In this document: one piece after another, positions 48,820 through 58,300 of the stretch
How the letters are laid out: each line of letters opens with the position of its first letter
Numbering within the stretch: position 1 is the first letter of the stretch
Origin: Serratia oryzae
GTDB taxonomy: Bacteria > Pseudomonadota > Gammaproteobacteria > Enterobacterales > Enterobacteriaceae
Assembly: GCF_001976145.1 (NCBI RefSeq)
Contig: NZ_MOXD01000001.1
Coordinates: 62,001 to 126,000, forward strand
Direction of reading: 5' to 3'
DNA: 64,000 nucleotides
Translations under genes and position numbers: made by a program
The notes under the pieces: model-generated
What the model was told of the DNA's origin: nothing
The model's database searches: none
What the model saw: the letters and a program-made list of their open reading frames with translations, nothing else

Positions 48820-49821
48820 ATGGCCTCGCTGAAAGACGTTGCTAAACTCGCTGGCGTATCGTTGATGACGGTGTCTCGCGCCATCAACGAACCCGGTAAA
48901 CTGCGGCCAGATACCTACCAGCGGGTAAAGCAGGCCATCGATCAACTGGATTACGTGCCGGATCTTTCGGCACGGCGTATCCGTGGCGACAGCAGCCGGG
49001 TGAAAACTCTCGGCGTGCTGGCCTTGGATACGGCGACAACGCCATTCTCGGTTGACATGATCCTGTCGATTGAAAAAACCGCCCGTGAACAGGGCTGGAA
49101 CAGCTTTGTGGTTAACCTGTTTGCCGACGACGATGCTGAACAGACGGTTGACCTGCTGCTGGCACATCGGCCAGACGGGGTGATCTTCACCACTATGGGG
49201 CTGCGCCAGGTCACTATTCCCGCCAAGCTGCTGGATCAGCAATTGGTGCTGGCCAACTGTGTCAGCCCAGAAAACGCGGTCGCCAGCTATATTCCCGATG
49301 ATGAACAAGGCCAATACGACGCTATGCGTGCGCTGATCGCCCGTGGTTACCGTGCACCACTGTGTATTCAACTACCAGAAAACGCCTTGGCTGCGGGGCT
49401 GCGGCGGCGCGGATTGGAGCGCGCCTGGCGCGAAGCGGGGGGGGAGTTGGGGCAATTGCGCCAATATCACTTGGATTTAAGCGGTGGTGATAAACAGTAC
49501 CGTGACACCGTCACGTTTTTAGCTCGGCATTTTTCCCCTGGGTGGCAAGATTGCGATGTGGTGGTGTGCGGCAACGATCGCGTGGCGTTTATGGTCTATC
49601 AAACCCTGCTGGCTCAGGGCTGGAAAATTCCTGAGCAGGTGGCAGTAGTGGGTTATGACAATATGGTGGGGATCGGCGAACTGTTCCAACCGCCATTGAC
49701 TACCGTACAGCTGCCGCATTATGAGCTGGGGCGCCAGGCGGCATTACATCTGATCAATCAACTTACGCATAAAGAAACGGTGCGGGTTGCCTGCCCGTTG
49801 TTGTTGCGTGATTCACTGTGA
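48820..49821 (+). CDS. cscR: Sucrose operon repressor CscR (LacI family)
   Basis: LacI-type repressor. The helix-turn-helix is at residues 4-25 (LKDVAKLAGVSLMTVSRAIN), with a hinge near RIRGDSSRVKTLGVLALD, followed by a periplasmic-binding-like core ending AVVGYDNMVGIGELFQPPLT. 333 residues, close to CscR of E. coli strains that use sucrose. It is convergent with cscA and cscB. Two 12-bp palindromes upstream of cscB are its probable operators. Assignment rests on family plus genomic context. Confidence 0.88.
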   Translation: MASLKDVAKLAGVSLMTVSRAINEPGKLRPDTYQRVKQAIDQLDYVPDLSARRIRGDSSRVKTLGVLALDTATTPFSVDMILSIEKTAREQGWNSFVVNLFADDDAEQTVDLLLAHRPDGVIFTTMGLRQVTIPAKLLDQQLVLANCVSPENAVASYIPDDEQGQYDAMRALIARGYRAPLCIQLPENALAAGLRRRGLERAWREAGGELGQLRQYHLDLSGGDKQYRDTVTFLARHFSPGWQDCDVVVCGNDRVAFMVYQTLLAQGWKIPEQVAVVGYDNMVGIGELFQPPLTTVQLPHYELGRQAALHLINQLTHKETVRVACPLLLRDSL

Positions 49822-49825
49822 GAAT

Positions 49826-49853
49826 GGGCTCCTGCCGCTCGAGGCTGGAGCCC
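49826..49853. terminator. Hairpin between cscR and cscA
   Basis: GGGCTCC/GGAGCCC stem with a 14-nt loop between two convergent genes. No clear T-run follows. Confidence 0.5.
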
Positions 49854-49860
49854 GTGTCAT

Positions 49861-51303
49861 TTACCGCCAGATGCTGGCTAACTCCCACGCCTGAACATCA
49901 GTAAATTGCGCACTGCCCGCTTCAGCGAACAGGCTGAGATGGCGATCGCCATCCGCAGGGTAAATCCGGCTGGTCAGGCAGGCTTCCCCCTGATTAACAA
50001 ACACCTCTATTGAAGAACGATCAACAAAAATCCGCAATCGCAGCGTATCGCCCCCTGGCAGGCCGATGCTGCGGCAGCCGCACAGGCCCGGCTCAGGGCT
50101 GAAGCGCTCCAGAACCAGGCGACGGGCCTGATGATCAACATACAGACGCGCTGCTTTGCCTACGGCCATGCCACAGCGCTCCGCTTCACTCGCCGCCAGA
50201 TTGACGGTCATCAGCAGTTCATGCAGGTTACTGCCTAAAATCTGTTGCTGATTATGGCAATTTACCGCCCCCCATTGCCGCTGTTCACCGCGTAATGCGC
50301 TCAGTTCGCTGGCCGGGTTCATCAATACTTTGCCCTGGGCACTCAGCGACAGCTCTCTTGGCACGGTCAAGGCTCCCGCCCAACCATGCGCCTTGCTTGG
50401 CATGGCGGATTCCCACATATCCATCCAGGCAAACAGCAGGCGGCGGCCATCGGCGGCGGTGAACGTTTGCGGTGCGTAGAAATCATGCCCGGCATCCAAT
50501 TCGCAGAAAGGCTGTGTGACGGTAAAATCCTGCCCCGGCTGCCAGTGGCCCAGCAGGTAGCCGCTTTGGAAACGGTTGCGGTTGCGGTAACCCTGTGCCG
50601 CCAGCCCCTGCGGCGAGAACAATAACACCTGCTGTTCAGCCAACGGGAAGAAGTCTGGGCATTCCCACATGTAGCCCTGTGCTGCATCTTGCGCCTGAGC
50701 GATAATGCGCTCGAACTGCCAGTCGCGCAGATCAGAAGAGCGATAGAGCCGAACCTGGCCGAGCTGGTTCTCTTTGGCACCGATCACCATCCACCAACTG
50801 CCCGCTTCGCGCCACACTTTGGGATCGCGAAAGTGTTGAATACCTGGCGGTGCTGCCAAGACTGGCCCTTGTTTAACAAAGTTCACACCGTCATGGCTGG
50901 TGGCCAGGCACTGCACTTCACGCACCTGGTCGTCATCGCCGATCTTACCGAGCCAGACATGACCGGTATAAATCAGCGTCAGTACACCCTCATCATCCAC
51001 CGCGCAGCCGGAGAAACAGCCGTCCCGATCGTAATCCTCGCCTGGAGCCAGCGCGATAGGCTGATGTTGCCAATGCACCAGATCGTTGCTGGTGGCATGT
51101 GCCCAATGCATCGGGCCCCAGTTTTCATCGTAGGGGTGATGCTGATAGAACGCATGATAGACGCCGTTAATACAGATCAGCCCGTTAGGATCGTTGATCC
51201 AACCGGCCTGTGCGGCCAGATGAAAACGGGGGTAATACGCGTCCTGGCGCTGTGCGCGCAAAGCCTCAATCATTTGCTCGGCTTGAGCTAAAGTTTTTCT
51301 CAT
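49861..51303 (-). CDS. cscA: Sucrose hydrolase (invertase), GH32
   Basis: Cytoplasmic glycoside hydrolase family 32 enzyme that splits sucrose imported by CscB into glucose and fructose. The nucleophile motif GWINDPNGLICINGVYHAFY (near residue 35), the transition-state stabiliser FRDPKVW (near 159) and the acid/base WECPDFFPL (near 213) are intact. A beta-sandwich domain follows, with FVDRSSIEVFVNQGE near the C-terminus. 480 residues. It overlaps cscB by 4 bp (ATGA). No cscK fructokinase is adjacent. Confidence 0.94.
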   Translation of the reverse strand: MRKTLAQAEQMIEALRAQRQDAYYPRFHLAAQAGWINDPNGLICINGVYHAFYQHHPYDENWGPMHWAHATSNDLVHWQHQPIALAPGEDYDRDGCFSGCAVDDEGVLTLIYTGHVWLGKIGDDDQVREVQCLATSHDGVNFVKQGPVLAAPPGIQHFRDPKVWREAGSWWMVIGAKENQLGQVRLYRSSDLRDWQFERIIAQAQDAAQGYMWECPDFFPLAEQQVLLFSPQGLAAQGYRNRNRFQSGYLLGHWQPGQDFTVTQPFCELDAGHDFYAPQTFTAADGRRLLFAWMDMWESAMPSKAHGWAGALTVPRELSLSAQGKVLMNPASELSALRGEQRQWGAVNCHNQQQILGSNLHELLMTVNLAASEAERCGMAVGKAARLYVDHQARRLVLERFSPEPGLCGCRSIGLPGGDTLRLRIFVDRSSIEVFVNQGEACLTSRIYPADGDRHLSLFAEAGSAQFTDVQAWELASIWR

Positions 51304-52559
51304 TGCATCGACTCGCTTGATGTCATTGTCGGTTGAAACGGGGGCGTTTGGTTTACCTGCTCACCGCGCAGCAGGAAGCAGGACAGAAGGGTGGTGCTGG
51401 CGACGGCACCGCCCATCAGCAGGTAGGTTGAGGCAAAGCCGATATGGTCATAGCCGTAACCCGCCAAGGGTGACAGGAGGCTGGCCATGACCTGGGTAAC
51501 AAACTGGAAGCCCACCAGATACAAGGTGGAGGACAGACGGCTGTCGAAACGGGTAGCGATATATTTGAAAATGGCAATCAACAGGATCGGCAATTCAACC
51601 GCATGCAGCAGTTTCATGGCGGAAATCATCAGCGCGCCGCTCGCCAGACCGGAGCCGAGCATGCGCAAAGCCATGATGCTGCCAGCCAGCAATAAGCCTT
51701 GTTTAGCCCCGATGCGGTTGACCAGCAAGGGAGCCAGAAACATCCCTCCAGCCTCCAGAAACACCTGCAAGGAATTGAGGAAGCCGTACATCTCATTACC
51801 CTGCTGCTGGGTTGCAAATTGCGCAGCAAAGTAGACCGAAAACTGTTGGTCAAACACGTTGTAAACGCTGATACCGAGCACAAATACCACCAGTGCCCAG
51901 AAGTTAGGCAAGCGCAGCAAGGCTAGCGCATCTTGCAACTGCAAGTTCTCCAGTTTATCGAATTCCAGACCCGCCATGGCATTGGGTTTCAACTCACGAA
52001 TCTGGCTCAGCAACAGCAAAAAAATCACGGCAGAGGCGGAGGCCAGCCAAAAGTTGATATTCGGGTTGATATTAAAGATAAAACCGGCAAAGAAGGTGGC
52101 AGAGGCCCAACCGAGCGAGCCCCACATGCGTGCACGGCCAAATTCAAAGCCGATAATGCGGCTGACGCGTTCGGTGTAAGACTCCAGCGCGCCAATACCG
52201 GCGAAAAAGGTCGCCCCGATAAACAGCCCACCGGTTAAAGCGCCAAGTAACAGATTGGTTTTTAGCAGCGGGGCGTAAACGTAGATAAAGAACGGCCCGG
52301 TGAGCAGCAGCATCATGCCGAGAAATTGCAGCAGGTGTTTACGTAGCCCGAGTTTGTCCTGAATAAAACCGTATAGCGGCTGGGCGCAGAGGGCGATCAG
52401 CGAAATGGCCGAGAAGATCAGGCCAGTTTCAGCGCCTTTCAAGCCGATCTTCTGGTTCAGCCAAATGGAGATCAGCGAAAAACTGGAGGACCAGGTGAAG
52501 AAGAAAAAGAACAGCAGGCCACTGAGGAGCAGATAATCCTTCTTGGTTTCGCGGTTCAT
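51300..52559 (-). CDS. cscB: Sucrose permease CscB (MFS, sucrose:H+ symporter)
   Basis: Lactose-permease-like (OHS family) transporter. Twelve hydrophobic helices fit, including LLSGLLFFFFFTWSSSFSLI and the family motifs DKLGLRKHLLQFLGM and FGRARMWGSLGWASATFFAG. ATG 52559 gives 419 residues; the frame continues upstream through the operator region, but no supported start lies there. It is the first gene of the csc operon, with CscR operators and a CRP site upstream. Confidence 0.92.
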   Translation of the reverse strand: MNRETKKDYLLLSGLLFFFFFTWSSSFSLISIWLNQKIGLKGAETGLIFSAISLIALCAQPLYGFIQDKLGLRKHLLQFLGMMLLLTGPFFIYVYAPLLKTNLLLGALTGGLFIGATFFAGIGALESYTERVSRIIGFEFGRARMWGSLGWASATFFAGFIFNINPNINFWLASASAVIFLLLLSQIRELKPNAMAGLEFDKLENLQLQDALALLRLPNFWALVVFVLGISVYNVFDQQFSVYFAAQFATQQQGNEMYGFLNSLQVFLEAGGMFLAPLLVNRIGAKQGLLLAGSIMALRMLGSGLASGALMISAMKLLHAVELPILLIAIFKYIATRFDSRLSSTLYLVGFQFVTQVMASLLSPLAGYGYDHIGFASTYLLMGGAVASTTLLSCFLLRGEQVNQTPPFQPTMTSSESMQ

Positions 52560-52592
52560 GTGAAAGCCCTGATGGATGAGGTTAGCCTTATT

Positions 52593-52694
52593 GTTAACGT
52601 TAACTTTTAACAAGATAAACCCGAAAACCTGTCTGATTGCGATGTTAATCACAAAAGTTAACGTTAACATTTATGTTTTGTGATTAAAGTCACT
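52593..52694 (-). promoter_or_regulatory. cscBA control region: twin CscR operators and CRP site
   Basis: The perfect palindrome GTTAACGTTAAC occurs twice (52593-52604 and 52657-52668), centres 64 bp apart, about six helical turns, as expected for LacI-type looping. Further upstream TGTGATTAAAGTCACT (52679-52694) matches the CRP consensus TGTGA-N6-TCACA at nine of ten positions. This predicts sucrose induction with catabolite control. Confidence 0.8.
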
Positions 52695-52773
52695 GGCGAG
52701 CACTGCATAAAGCCGCCGCGGTTGTTAAGGAGGGATATCCCGGGGAGTATCGATCAGGCAAATTTATTGCGAT

Positions 52774-52800
52774 AAAAAAGGTTCAGCCCGCGCGGAACCT
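52774..52800 (-). terminator. Intrinsic terminator of pckA
   Basis: On the minus strand GGTTC pairs with GAACC around a GC-rich loop and is followed by TTTTTT, 27 bp beyond the pckA stop. Confidence 0.82.
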
Positions 52801-52826
52801 TCGATTAAACACCCTTGCGGATGGGG

Positions 52827-54443
52827 TTACAGTTTTGGCCCGGCACTCACCAGCTTTTTGCCAGCTTCAGTCACGGTATACTTGCTGAAGTTATCGATAA
52901 AGCGCTGTGCCAGATCCTGCGCTTTCTCTTGCCACAGCGCTTCATCAGCATAGGTTTTACGTGGGTCGAGGATCGATGGATCCACGCCCGGCAGGGCCAG
53001 CGGTACTGCAAGATCAAAGATCGGCAGCGTAAAGGTTTCTGCCTGTTCGATCTCGCCACTCAGGATGGCATCAATAATGCCGCGGGTATCCTTGATCGAA
53101 ATGCGCTTGCCGCTGCCGTTCCAGCCGGTATTTACCAGATAAGCCTGCGCTCCGGCGGCTGCCATGCGTTTTACCAGCACCGAAGCGTACTGCGTTGGGT
53201 GCAGCGCCAGGAACGCGGCACCGAAACAGGCCGAGAAGGTGGGGGTAGGCGTGGTAATACCGCGTTCGGTACCGGCCAGCTTGGCGGTGAAACCGGAGAG
53301 GAAGTGGTATTGGGTCTGTTCCGCCGTTAGGCGTGAAACCGGTGGCAATACGCCAAAGGCATCCGCCGTCAGGAAAATGATTTTCTTGGCATGCCCGGCT
53401 TTAGAAACCGGCTTAACGATGTTTTCGATATGGTAAATCGGGTAGGAAACGCGCGTATTCTCGGTCTTGCTGGCATCGTCAAAATCGATGCTGCCGTCGG
53501 CCAGCACCTGAACGTTTTCCAACAAAGCGTCACGGCGGATCGCCTGATAAATCTCTGGCTCGGCCTGGGCGGAAAGCTTGATGGTTTTGGCGTAGCAACC
53601 CCCTTCAAAGTTGAACACCCCATCATCATCCCAGCCGTGTTCGTCGTCGCCAATCAGCTGGCGTTTCGGATCGGTCGAAAGCGTGGTTTTACCGGTGCCA
53701 GACAGGCCGAAGAAAATAGCCACATCGCCTTTCTCCCCGACGTTGGCCGAACAGTGCATTGAGGCGATGCCTTTCAGCGGCAGCAGGTAGTTCATGATCG
53801 AGAACAGCCCCTTTTTCATTTCACCGCCGTACCAGGTCCCGCCTATCAACTGCATACGTTCGGTCAGGTTGAAAGCGACAAAGTTCTCTGAATGCATGCC
53901 CTGCCGTTGCCAGTCGGGGTTGGTGCATTTGGCGCCGTTCATCACCACAAAATCGGGCTCAAAATCCTGCAGTTCCTGCTCCGAAGGGCGGATAAACATG
54001 TTCTTGACGAAATGCGCCTGCCAGGCCACTTCGGTGATAAAACGCACTTTCAGCCGGGTATCGGCATTGGCACCGCAAAACGCATCCACAACAAACAGGC
54101 GTTTATTGGAAAGCTGATTGCCTACCAGGGTTTTCAGATGCTGCCAGACCTCAGGCGAAAGCGGTTGGTTATCGTTTTTACCGGTGCCGCTGTCAGCCCA
54201 CCAGACGGTATCGCGCGTGGTGTCATCACGCACAATGTATTTGTCTTTCGGTGAACGGCCGGTGAATTCACCGGTATCGACGTTGACCGCACCTAACTGG
54301 GTCAGCGTGCCACGTTCCAATGCGGGCAAGTCGGTGCGGGTTTCTTCGGCAAACAGTTGTTGGTAGCTAGGGTTGTAAACGATCTCGCTAGCGTGATGAA
54401 TACCGTAACGAGTGAGAGTTTGTGGGGTAACAGTTGAAGACAT
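52827..54443 (-). CDS. pckA: Phosphoenolpyruvate carboxykinase (ATP)
   Basis: First step of gluconeogenesis: oxaloacetate plus ATP to phosphoenolpyruvate, CO2 and ADP. The ATP loop [13 protein letters not shown] (near residue 247), the metal and oxaloacetate site around [17 protein letters not shown], and the substrate arginine region [15 protein letters not shown] are intact. 538 residues, against 540 in E. coli. The ATG is preceded by AAGGAAGTAG. Upstream lies a 537-bp gene-free region that must hold its promoter. Confidence 0.97.
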   Translation of the reverse strand: MSSTVTPQTLTRYGIHHASEIVYNPSYQQLFAEETRTDLPALERGTLTQLGAVNVDTGEFTGRSPKDKYIVRDDTTRDTVWWADSGTGKNDNQPLSPEVWQHLKTLVGNQLSNKRLFVVDAFCGANADTRLKVRFITEVAWQAHFVKNMFIRPSEQELQDFEPDFVVMNGAKCTNPDWQRQGMHSENFVAFNLTERMQLIGGTWYGGEMKKGLFSIMNYLLPLKGIASMHCSANVGEKGDVAIFFGLSGTGKTTLSTDPKRQLIGDDEHGWDDDGVFNFEGGCYAKTIKLSAQAEPEIYQAIRRDALLENVQVLADGSIDFDDASKTENTRVSYPIYHIENIVKPVSKAGHAKKIIFLTADAFGVLPPVSRLTAEQTQYHFLSGFTAKLAGTERGITTPTPTFSACFGAAFLALHPTQYASVLVKRMAAAGAQAYLVNTGWNGSGKRISIKDTRGIIDAILSGEIEQAETFTLPIFDLAVPLALPGVDPSILDPRKTYADEALWQEKAQDLAQRFIDNFSKYTVTEAGKKLVSAGPKL

Positions 54444-54980
54444 ATCTACTTCCTTATTGGCTATGTTCTGCCCATTTTTTTACGGTGTCACGTATAAAAT
54501 GGGGCTCGGTTACGGCTGACCGGATTCAGCTTTTACCGTTCCGGCTCTATTTATTAACCAAGTCGCTACTATAGCATAACATTAGCTGTTCGACTGATGA
54601 TTTTAATAACCCAGGGCCGGTAATAGCTAATTAGCAATAATATAAGAACAGTAAGACGAATTGAATTGGCATGGAGATGGATGGATTTTTAATTCTCTGT
54701 TTTTGTTGATTAAAAATAACAAAACGACGTTTTATTATATTTAAAATTTAAAGGGAAGATAATTTATTACCCGTGCGAGCTCTTTTTTAAACAGGGAGAA
54801 TAATAACGTGGATTAACGGTAGAAACCTATTGTCGCGTCAGGGTGTTTTTGCAGGCTAATCGTCTATTTCCCGATAATTCCTATTAAAACAAACTTATTT
54901 TGTATGCAAGCATGCCTTAAGAAAGGCCGGGCTTGCATACCTCGGGTTTTCTTAGAATCGCCAGTCATCGTGCTGGCGAT
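54444..54980. other. Gene-free region upstream of pckA
   Basis: No gene is visible in these 537 bp. They are AT-rich near the centre. Two inverted repeats are clear: GTATGCAAGC (54902-54911) with GCTTGCATAC (54931-54940), and AATCGCCAG (54956-54964) with CTGGCGATT (54973-54981), the second just past the stop of the 69-residue minus-strand gene. Confidence 0.5.
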
Positions 54981-55190
54981 TCACTTGCCGTCTTTCAGCA
55001 TGTTGATAGCGGCACCGATCAGAATGCGGCGTTCAATGTCGTGGCTTGCTGCCAGTTGCTGTGCCAGATGTCTGGCCAGTGTCTCTACCGATAAAACCTC
55101 GCCGCGATGGCGCAACTGCATCACGCTGTCGCCAATCAACCGCGCAACTTCATCCCAAACGGGCTTTATCTCCTGCTCCGAGAACTTCAT
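54981..55190 (-). CDS. Small hypothetical protein, 69 residues
   Basis: ATG 55190 follows GAGG by 7 bp. The product (starting MKFSEQEIKPVWDEVARLIG) is mostly helical and amphipathic and has no signal or membrane segment (middle part EVLSVETLARHLAQQLAA; end INMLKDGK). The layout recalls small connector or regulatory proteins, but no family can be named. Its stop is followed directly by a 9-bp inverted repeat. Confidence 0.65.
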   Translation of the reverse strand: MKFSEQEIKPVWDEVARLIGDSVMQLRHRGEVLSVETLARHLAQQLAASHDIERRILIGAAINMLKDGK

Positions 55191-55360
55191 TGCTAACCTC
55201 GGGTTGGGGGACTTTTGGTCAATGTAGCAGTTGCCTGTCAGGTTCGCTACTTGCGGTGTTGAACAAAAATAAAACCGGAAGGATAAAAAGCAATCCGTCA
55301 GTATTTCTTCTTGTTTTGCTATTCAATACTGCTGGTGTCAAACAACGGGAGGATGACGCA

Positions 55361-55534
55361 ATGAAACTGGTCGAACAACTGGAAGAATACTATCGCCTCA
55401 GCTGGCGGGAAGAAGTGCAGAATCGCTGGTGCCGGCTGTGGTTACCCCAAGGCGAGGCGCGCATCGCCTATTTGCGAGAACTGCTGGAACCCACGGCCAA
55501 ACTAACTGAAGGCAATCGCCGCCCAGCGCAGTAG
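55361..55534 (+). CDS. Small hypothetical protein, 57 residues
   Basis: ATG 55361 is 7 bp after GGGAGGA. The product (MKLVEQLEEYYRLSWREEVQ...) is charged and rich in W, R and E, with LWLPQGEARIAYLRELLEP, so a small helical cytoplasmic protein is likely. No family recognised. Its 3' end overlaps, antisense, the end of the 35-residue gene on the other strand by 33 bp. Confidence 0.55.
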   Translation: MKLVEQLEEYYRLSWREEVQNRWCRLWLPQGEARIAYLRELLEPTAKLTEGNRRPAQ

Positions 55535-55609
55535 CATTAATGCCAGGCAGATCAACAGCAGGATCACAAACATTTTCCAATGTTTGGTGCGCATACGCTT
55601 GCTTGGCAA
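55502..55609 (-). CDS. Tiny membrane protein, 35 residues
   Basis: A TTG start at 55609 lies 5 bp after AAGGAGG, one of the strongest ribosome-binding sites in the window. The product has a basic N-terminus (PSKRMRTKHWKM) and a single transmembrane helix (FVILLLICLALMLLRWAAIA). The Shine-Dalgarno sequence begins 5 bp after the stop of the 36-residue gene upstream, so the two form a mini-operon. No family recognised. Confidence 0.6.
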   Translation of the reverse strand: MPSKRMRTKHWKMFVILLLICLALMLLRWAAIAFS

Positions 55610-55627
55610 TTTTGCCTCCTTATCCAT

Positions 55628-55738
55628 TCAGGCGCAGAGATATCCGATACCCAGGCCGAAAACCGCAATAACGGCAAAAGAAACGAATTTCAGTAAATCA
55701 CTGAAGGTGTCATCAGGGTCTTTCTCTGCTTTGTTCAT
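55628..55738 (-). CDS. Tiny membrane protein, 36 residues
   Basis: ATG 55738 opens a frame with an acidic N-terminus (MNKAEKDPDDTFSDLLK) followed by one transmembrane helix (FVSFAVIAVFGLGIGYLCA). The ribosome-binding site is weak. It lies 18 bp upstream of the 35-residue membrane protein gene, with opposite charge in the cytoplasmic tail, which suggests that the two products may pair. No family recognised. Confidence 0.5.
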   Translation of the reverse strand: MNKAEKDPDDTFSDLLKFVSFAVIAVFGLGIGYLCA

Positions 55739-55926
55739 TAGGTTGGCCCAGCGGCGAGTGAAGATATCTGCTGCACAGTATGCCTGCTGTAGCGGGCTAC
55801 GCACAGGGATTTACCCTAAAATTGCATAAAAAATGTCAGACTATCTCTTGGGCGCGAGGGATAATACGCTAGGTGCAGGTGTGCTATCCTGCGTACATCA
55901 CGGGTTTTATTGAGAAAGGTAAAGCG

Positions 55927-56313
55927 ATGGCATTTGCAGCAAAATATGAAGATATAGAGCGTTGGGCGTTTGGTGATACTGAACAGCAGGCGGATGAGCT
56001 GGCTAAACTGGTGCTGGACGGCGTAAAAACGGCGACCTGTTCCAATCTGGACGGTGAGGGGATCCCACAGCCTGGTGACGTTTTTGTCGTGGTTGACGGT
56101 AAGAACGAGCCGGTTTGCGCCATAGAACTGACCCGCGTGAGTATGAGCACTTATGATCAGGTGGATGAGGTTCATGCCATGGCCGAAGGTGAGGGCGATC
56201 GTTCGCTGGCCTATTGGCGTAAAGAACACCAGCGCTTTTTTGAAGAGTACGATCTGTTTTCACCGGACATGATGCTGGTATTGATGCATTTTAAGGTGAT
56301 CGAAAAGTTTTAA
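55927..56313 (+). CDS. ASCH domain protein
   Basis: A 128-residue protein of the ASCH (PUA-like) fold, usually linked to RNA or modified-nucleoside binding; some members are amidohydrolases. The domain starts with WAFGDTEQQADELAKLVLDG and the family signature GVKTATCSN, then GDVFVVVDGKNEPVCAIELT and a C-terminal RKEHQRFFEEYDLF. ATG 55927 follows AAAGGTAAAGCG; 18 codons upstream are open but unsupported. A terminator follows. The specific function is unknown. Confidence 0.85.
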   Translation: MAFAAKYEDIERWAFGDTEQQADELAKLVLDGVKTATCSNLDGEGIPQPGDVFVVVDGKNEPVCAIELTRVSMSTYDQVDEVHAMAEGEGDRSLAYWRKEHQRFFEEYDLFSPDMMLVLMHFKVIEKF

Positions 56314-56330
56314 GCGATATTGCATAGCCG

Positions 56331-56367
56331 CGCGCTGTGCCCTCAGCGGGAACACAGCGCGTTTTTT
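56331..56367 (+). terminator. Intrinsic terminator of the ASCH gene
   Basis: 9-bp stem CGCGCTGTG/CACAGCGCG with a loop of 13 nt and TTTTTT after it. Confidence 0.88.
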
Positions 56368-56375
56368 GTATCCGC

Positions 56376-56624
56376 TTATTCCAGCCGCATCACCCAGGCA
56401 TCCGCCTGCCGATCGTAATGCTGCTTGTACAGCAGCGACTGTTTGCCATCCAGCATGGCGGGGATGCTGGTATGCTCATCCCAGCCGTCCAGTTGCATAC
56501 ACAAATCGGGATCGGATTTGCAGGGGATCGCAAGCGTGGTTTTCCCTTCGGCATGTTCAGACGCGGACGTTAAATGTGCGTCATCGACCTCAAAGCTGCC
56601 TATTTTTACAACGGTTTTGCCCAT
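56376..56624 (-). CDS. yebV: YebV family protein
   Basis: Small conserved protein of unknown function, 82 residues, against 78 in E. coli. The match is clear over the central part: IPCKSDPDLCMQLDGWDEHT and LLYKQHYDRQADAWVMRLE. It follows rsmF on the same strand, exactly as in E. coli (yebU-yebV). ATG 56624 has an AAGGAGTTCC ribosome-binding site. Confidence 0.9.
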   Translation of the reverse strand: MGKTVVKIGSFEVDDAHLTSASEHAEGKTTLAIPCKSDPDLCMQLDGWDEHTSIPAMLDGKQSLLYKQHYDRQADAWVMRLE

Positions 56625-56754
56625 TGGAACTCCTTGCTCAAGCGGGTGGTAGGAGGTGTGACCAGTCTGAGGTCGCCTGTATGAGCATAGCTAACGGAAC
56701 AAAAAATGCCACATAAAAGGCGGGAGCGGGCAAGCTACCGTTGTTCAGCCCCTT

Positions 56755-58191
56755 TCATTGATGAAAATCCAAGGTGCCATCGCGAACCAGTTCCCGTGGC
56801 AAATTATTCTTAATCCGGCTGCCGATCCGTTTGGCAATGCCCAGCGGCTGTTGCTGGTAGGTGACGATACATTCGTCGCGTTGCGGCGGCTGTTGCGGAT
56901 ACAGATCGCGACCATGGAACCACTCCTGCGCCAGTTCAGCATCCAGTTCAAAGGTGTGTTTGCTGTCGCCAGCGGCTAAGGCAATCACTGCCTCATGCTG
57001 CCAGCGGAACCCTTTTGGGAAACGTTCCGCCAGCTTAAGGCCAATGCGTGAAAACCGCACTTTGCCAATCAACGCTTCCAGTTCTGCCGGGAATAACCAG
57101 ATCTCTTTGTCACGAGCCCAGAGCTTGCCGGTTTCATCCCACATCAGCCCAGACGCCGCGGCAGCCTGAGCGATTTGTGCCGTCTCTTTAGCGGAAAGCG
57201 GAGTAAAGGGAAATTTGCCGACCTGATAGCTGGGTTTGGCTAAGCGGGGGACCGCATGATTCTTGCGTAGACGAGCGACGAAAAAACCTTCGCTGTCGTA
57301 AATCTGCGGGAAAACATGCAGGAATCCTTCGGCGGTTAACGCCTGTTCTGCACCAGGGAACAACTCACCCAGCGGTTCGATGCTCACGGCATCACCATAG
57401 GTGGCCAGCAGAGCGTTGATGACCTGCTGATTTTCCTGGGCGTTAAGCGTGCAGGTGGAATAAACCATAACCCCACCCGGTGCCAGGGCGTGAAACGCGC
57501 TGTCGATCAGTTCTCGTTGGGTGGCGGCGATGCTGGCGACGCTTTCTGCCGACCAATTGCTCATGGCATCAGGATCTTTACGCACTACACCCTCGCCCGA
57601 ACAGGGGGCATCCAGCAGAATGGCATCAAAGCTTTCTGGCAGCGCCGCGCCAAATACCCGGCCATCAAAATGGGTCAAGGCGACGTTTTTGACGCCGCAG
57701 CGGCTGATGTTGGCATGCAGCACCTTGACCCGGCTGGCGGAGTATTCGTTAGCCACGATGCCGCCACGGTTTCCCATCAGTGCGGCGATCTGCGTGGTTT
57801 TGGAGCCCGGAGCGGCGGCGACATCCAATACCCGGTGCGGTGTATCCTGGTAGGCGAACAGCGCGCTCACCGGCAGCATGGAGCTGGCTTCCTGAATGTA
57901 AAACAGCCCGCTGAGGTGTTCTGCAGCACTGCCTAGCCGCAACGCTTCATCATCACGCTCGATCCAGAAACCTTCGGCGCACCAGGGAATGGGTTCCAAC
58001 CGCCAGTCATAGTCTTTTACTTGCGCCAGAAAATCGGTGACGCCGATCTTCAGCGTATTCACCCGCAGGCTGCGGCGCAGTGGGCGCTGACAAGCGGCGA
58101 TGAAATCGTCCATGGATAGGTGGTCTGGCATGATGGCGCGGGTGGCGTCGAGAAAAGCGGGGGGCAAAAAAGCAGGTGCAGGTTTAGCCAC
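56755..58191 (-). CDS. rsmF: 16S rRNA m5C1407 methyltransferase RsmF
   Basis: RNA m5C methyltransferase acting on C1407 of 16S rRNA in the 30S subunit. S-adenosylmethionine motif [17 protein letters not shown] (near residue 122), the cysteine of motif IV in [18 protein letters not shown] and the catalytic cysteine of motif VI in [14 protein letters not shown] are intact. The C-terminal part (about 310-478) matches the PUA-like extension of YebU. Length 478, as in E. coli (479). It follows letB in the letA-letB-rsmF-yebV order. Confidence 0.95.
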   Translation of the reverse strand: MAKPAPAFLPPAFLDATRAIMPDHLSMDDFIAACQRPLRRSLRVNTLKIGVTDFLAQVKDYDWRLEPIPWCAEGFWIERDDEALRLGSAAEHLSGLFYIQEASSMLPVSALFAYQDTPHRVLDVAAAPGSKTTQIAALMGNRGGIVANEYSASRVKVLHANISRCGVKNVALTHFDGRVFGAALPESFDAILLDAPCSGEGVVRKDPDAMSNWSAESVASIAATQRELIDSAFHALAPGGVMVYSTCTLNAQENQQVINALLATYGDAVSIEPLGELFPGAEQALTAEGFLHVFPQIYDSEGFFVARLRKNHAVPRLAKPSYQVGKFPFTPLSAKETAQIAQAAAASGLMWDETGKLWARDKEIWLFPAELEALIGKVRFSRIGLKLAERFPKGFRWQHEAVIALAAGDSKHTFELDAELAQEWFHGRDLYPQQPPQRDECIVTYQQQPLGIAKRIGSRIKNNLPRELVRDGTLDFHQ

Positions 58192-58300
58192 AGGGAGCTC
58201 TCAGGGCGGAAAAAAATCGAAGGGGCTAGTTTAGCATAAACTCTTGCGCTGAGAATATCCGCTGGGCTCAATATCTCGAGCCCAGCGGAGAAGTGAGGGA

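Noticed and set aside
55816-56229. 137-codon minus-strand frame opposite the ASCH gene
   Set aside because: Antisense shadow; the plus-strand ASCH gene has domain motifs, a ribosome-binding site and a terminator.
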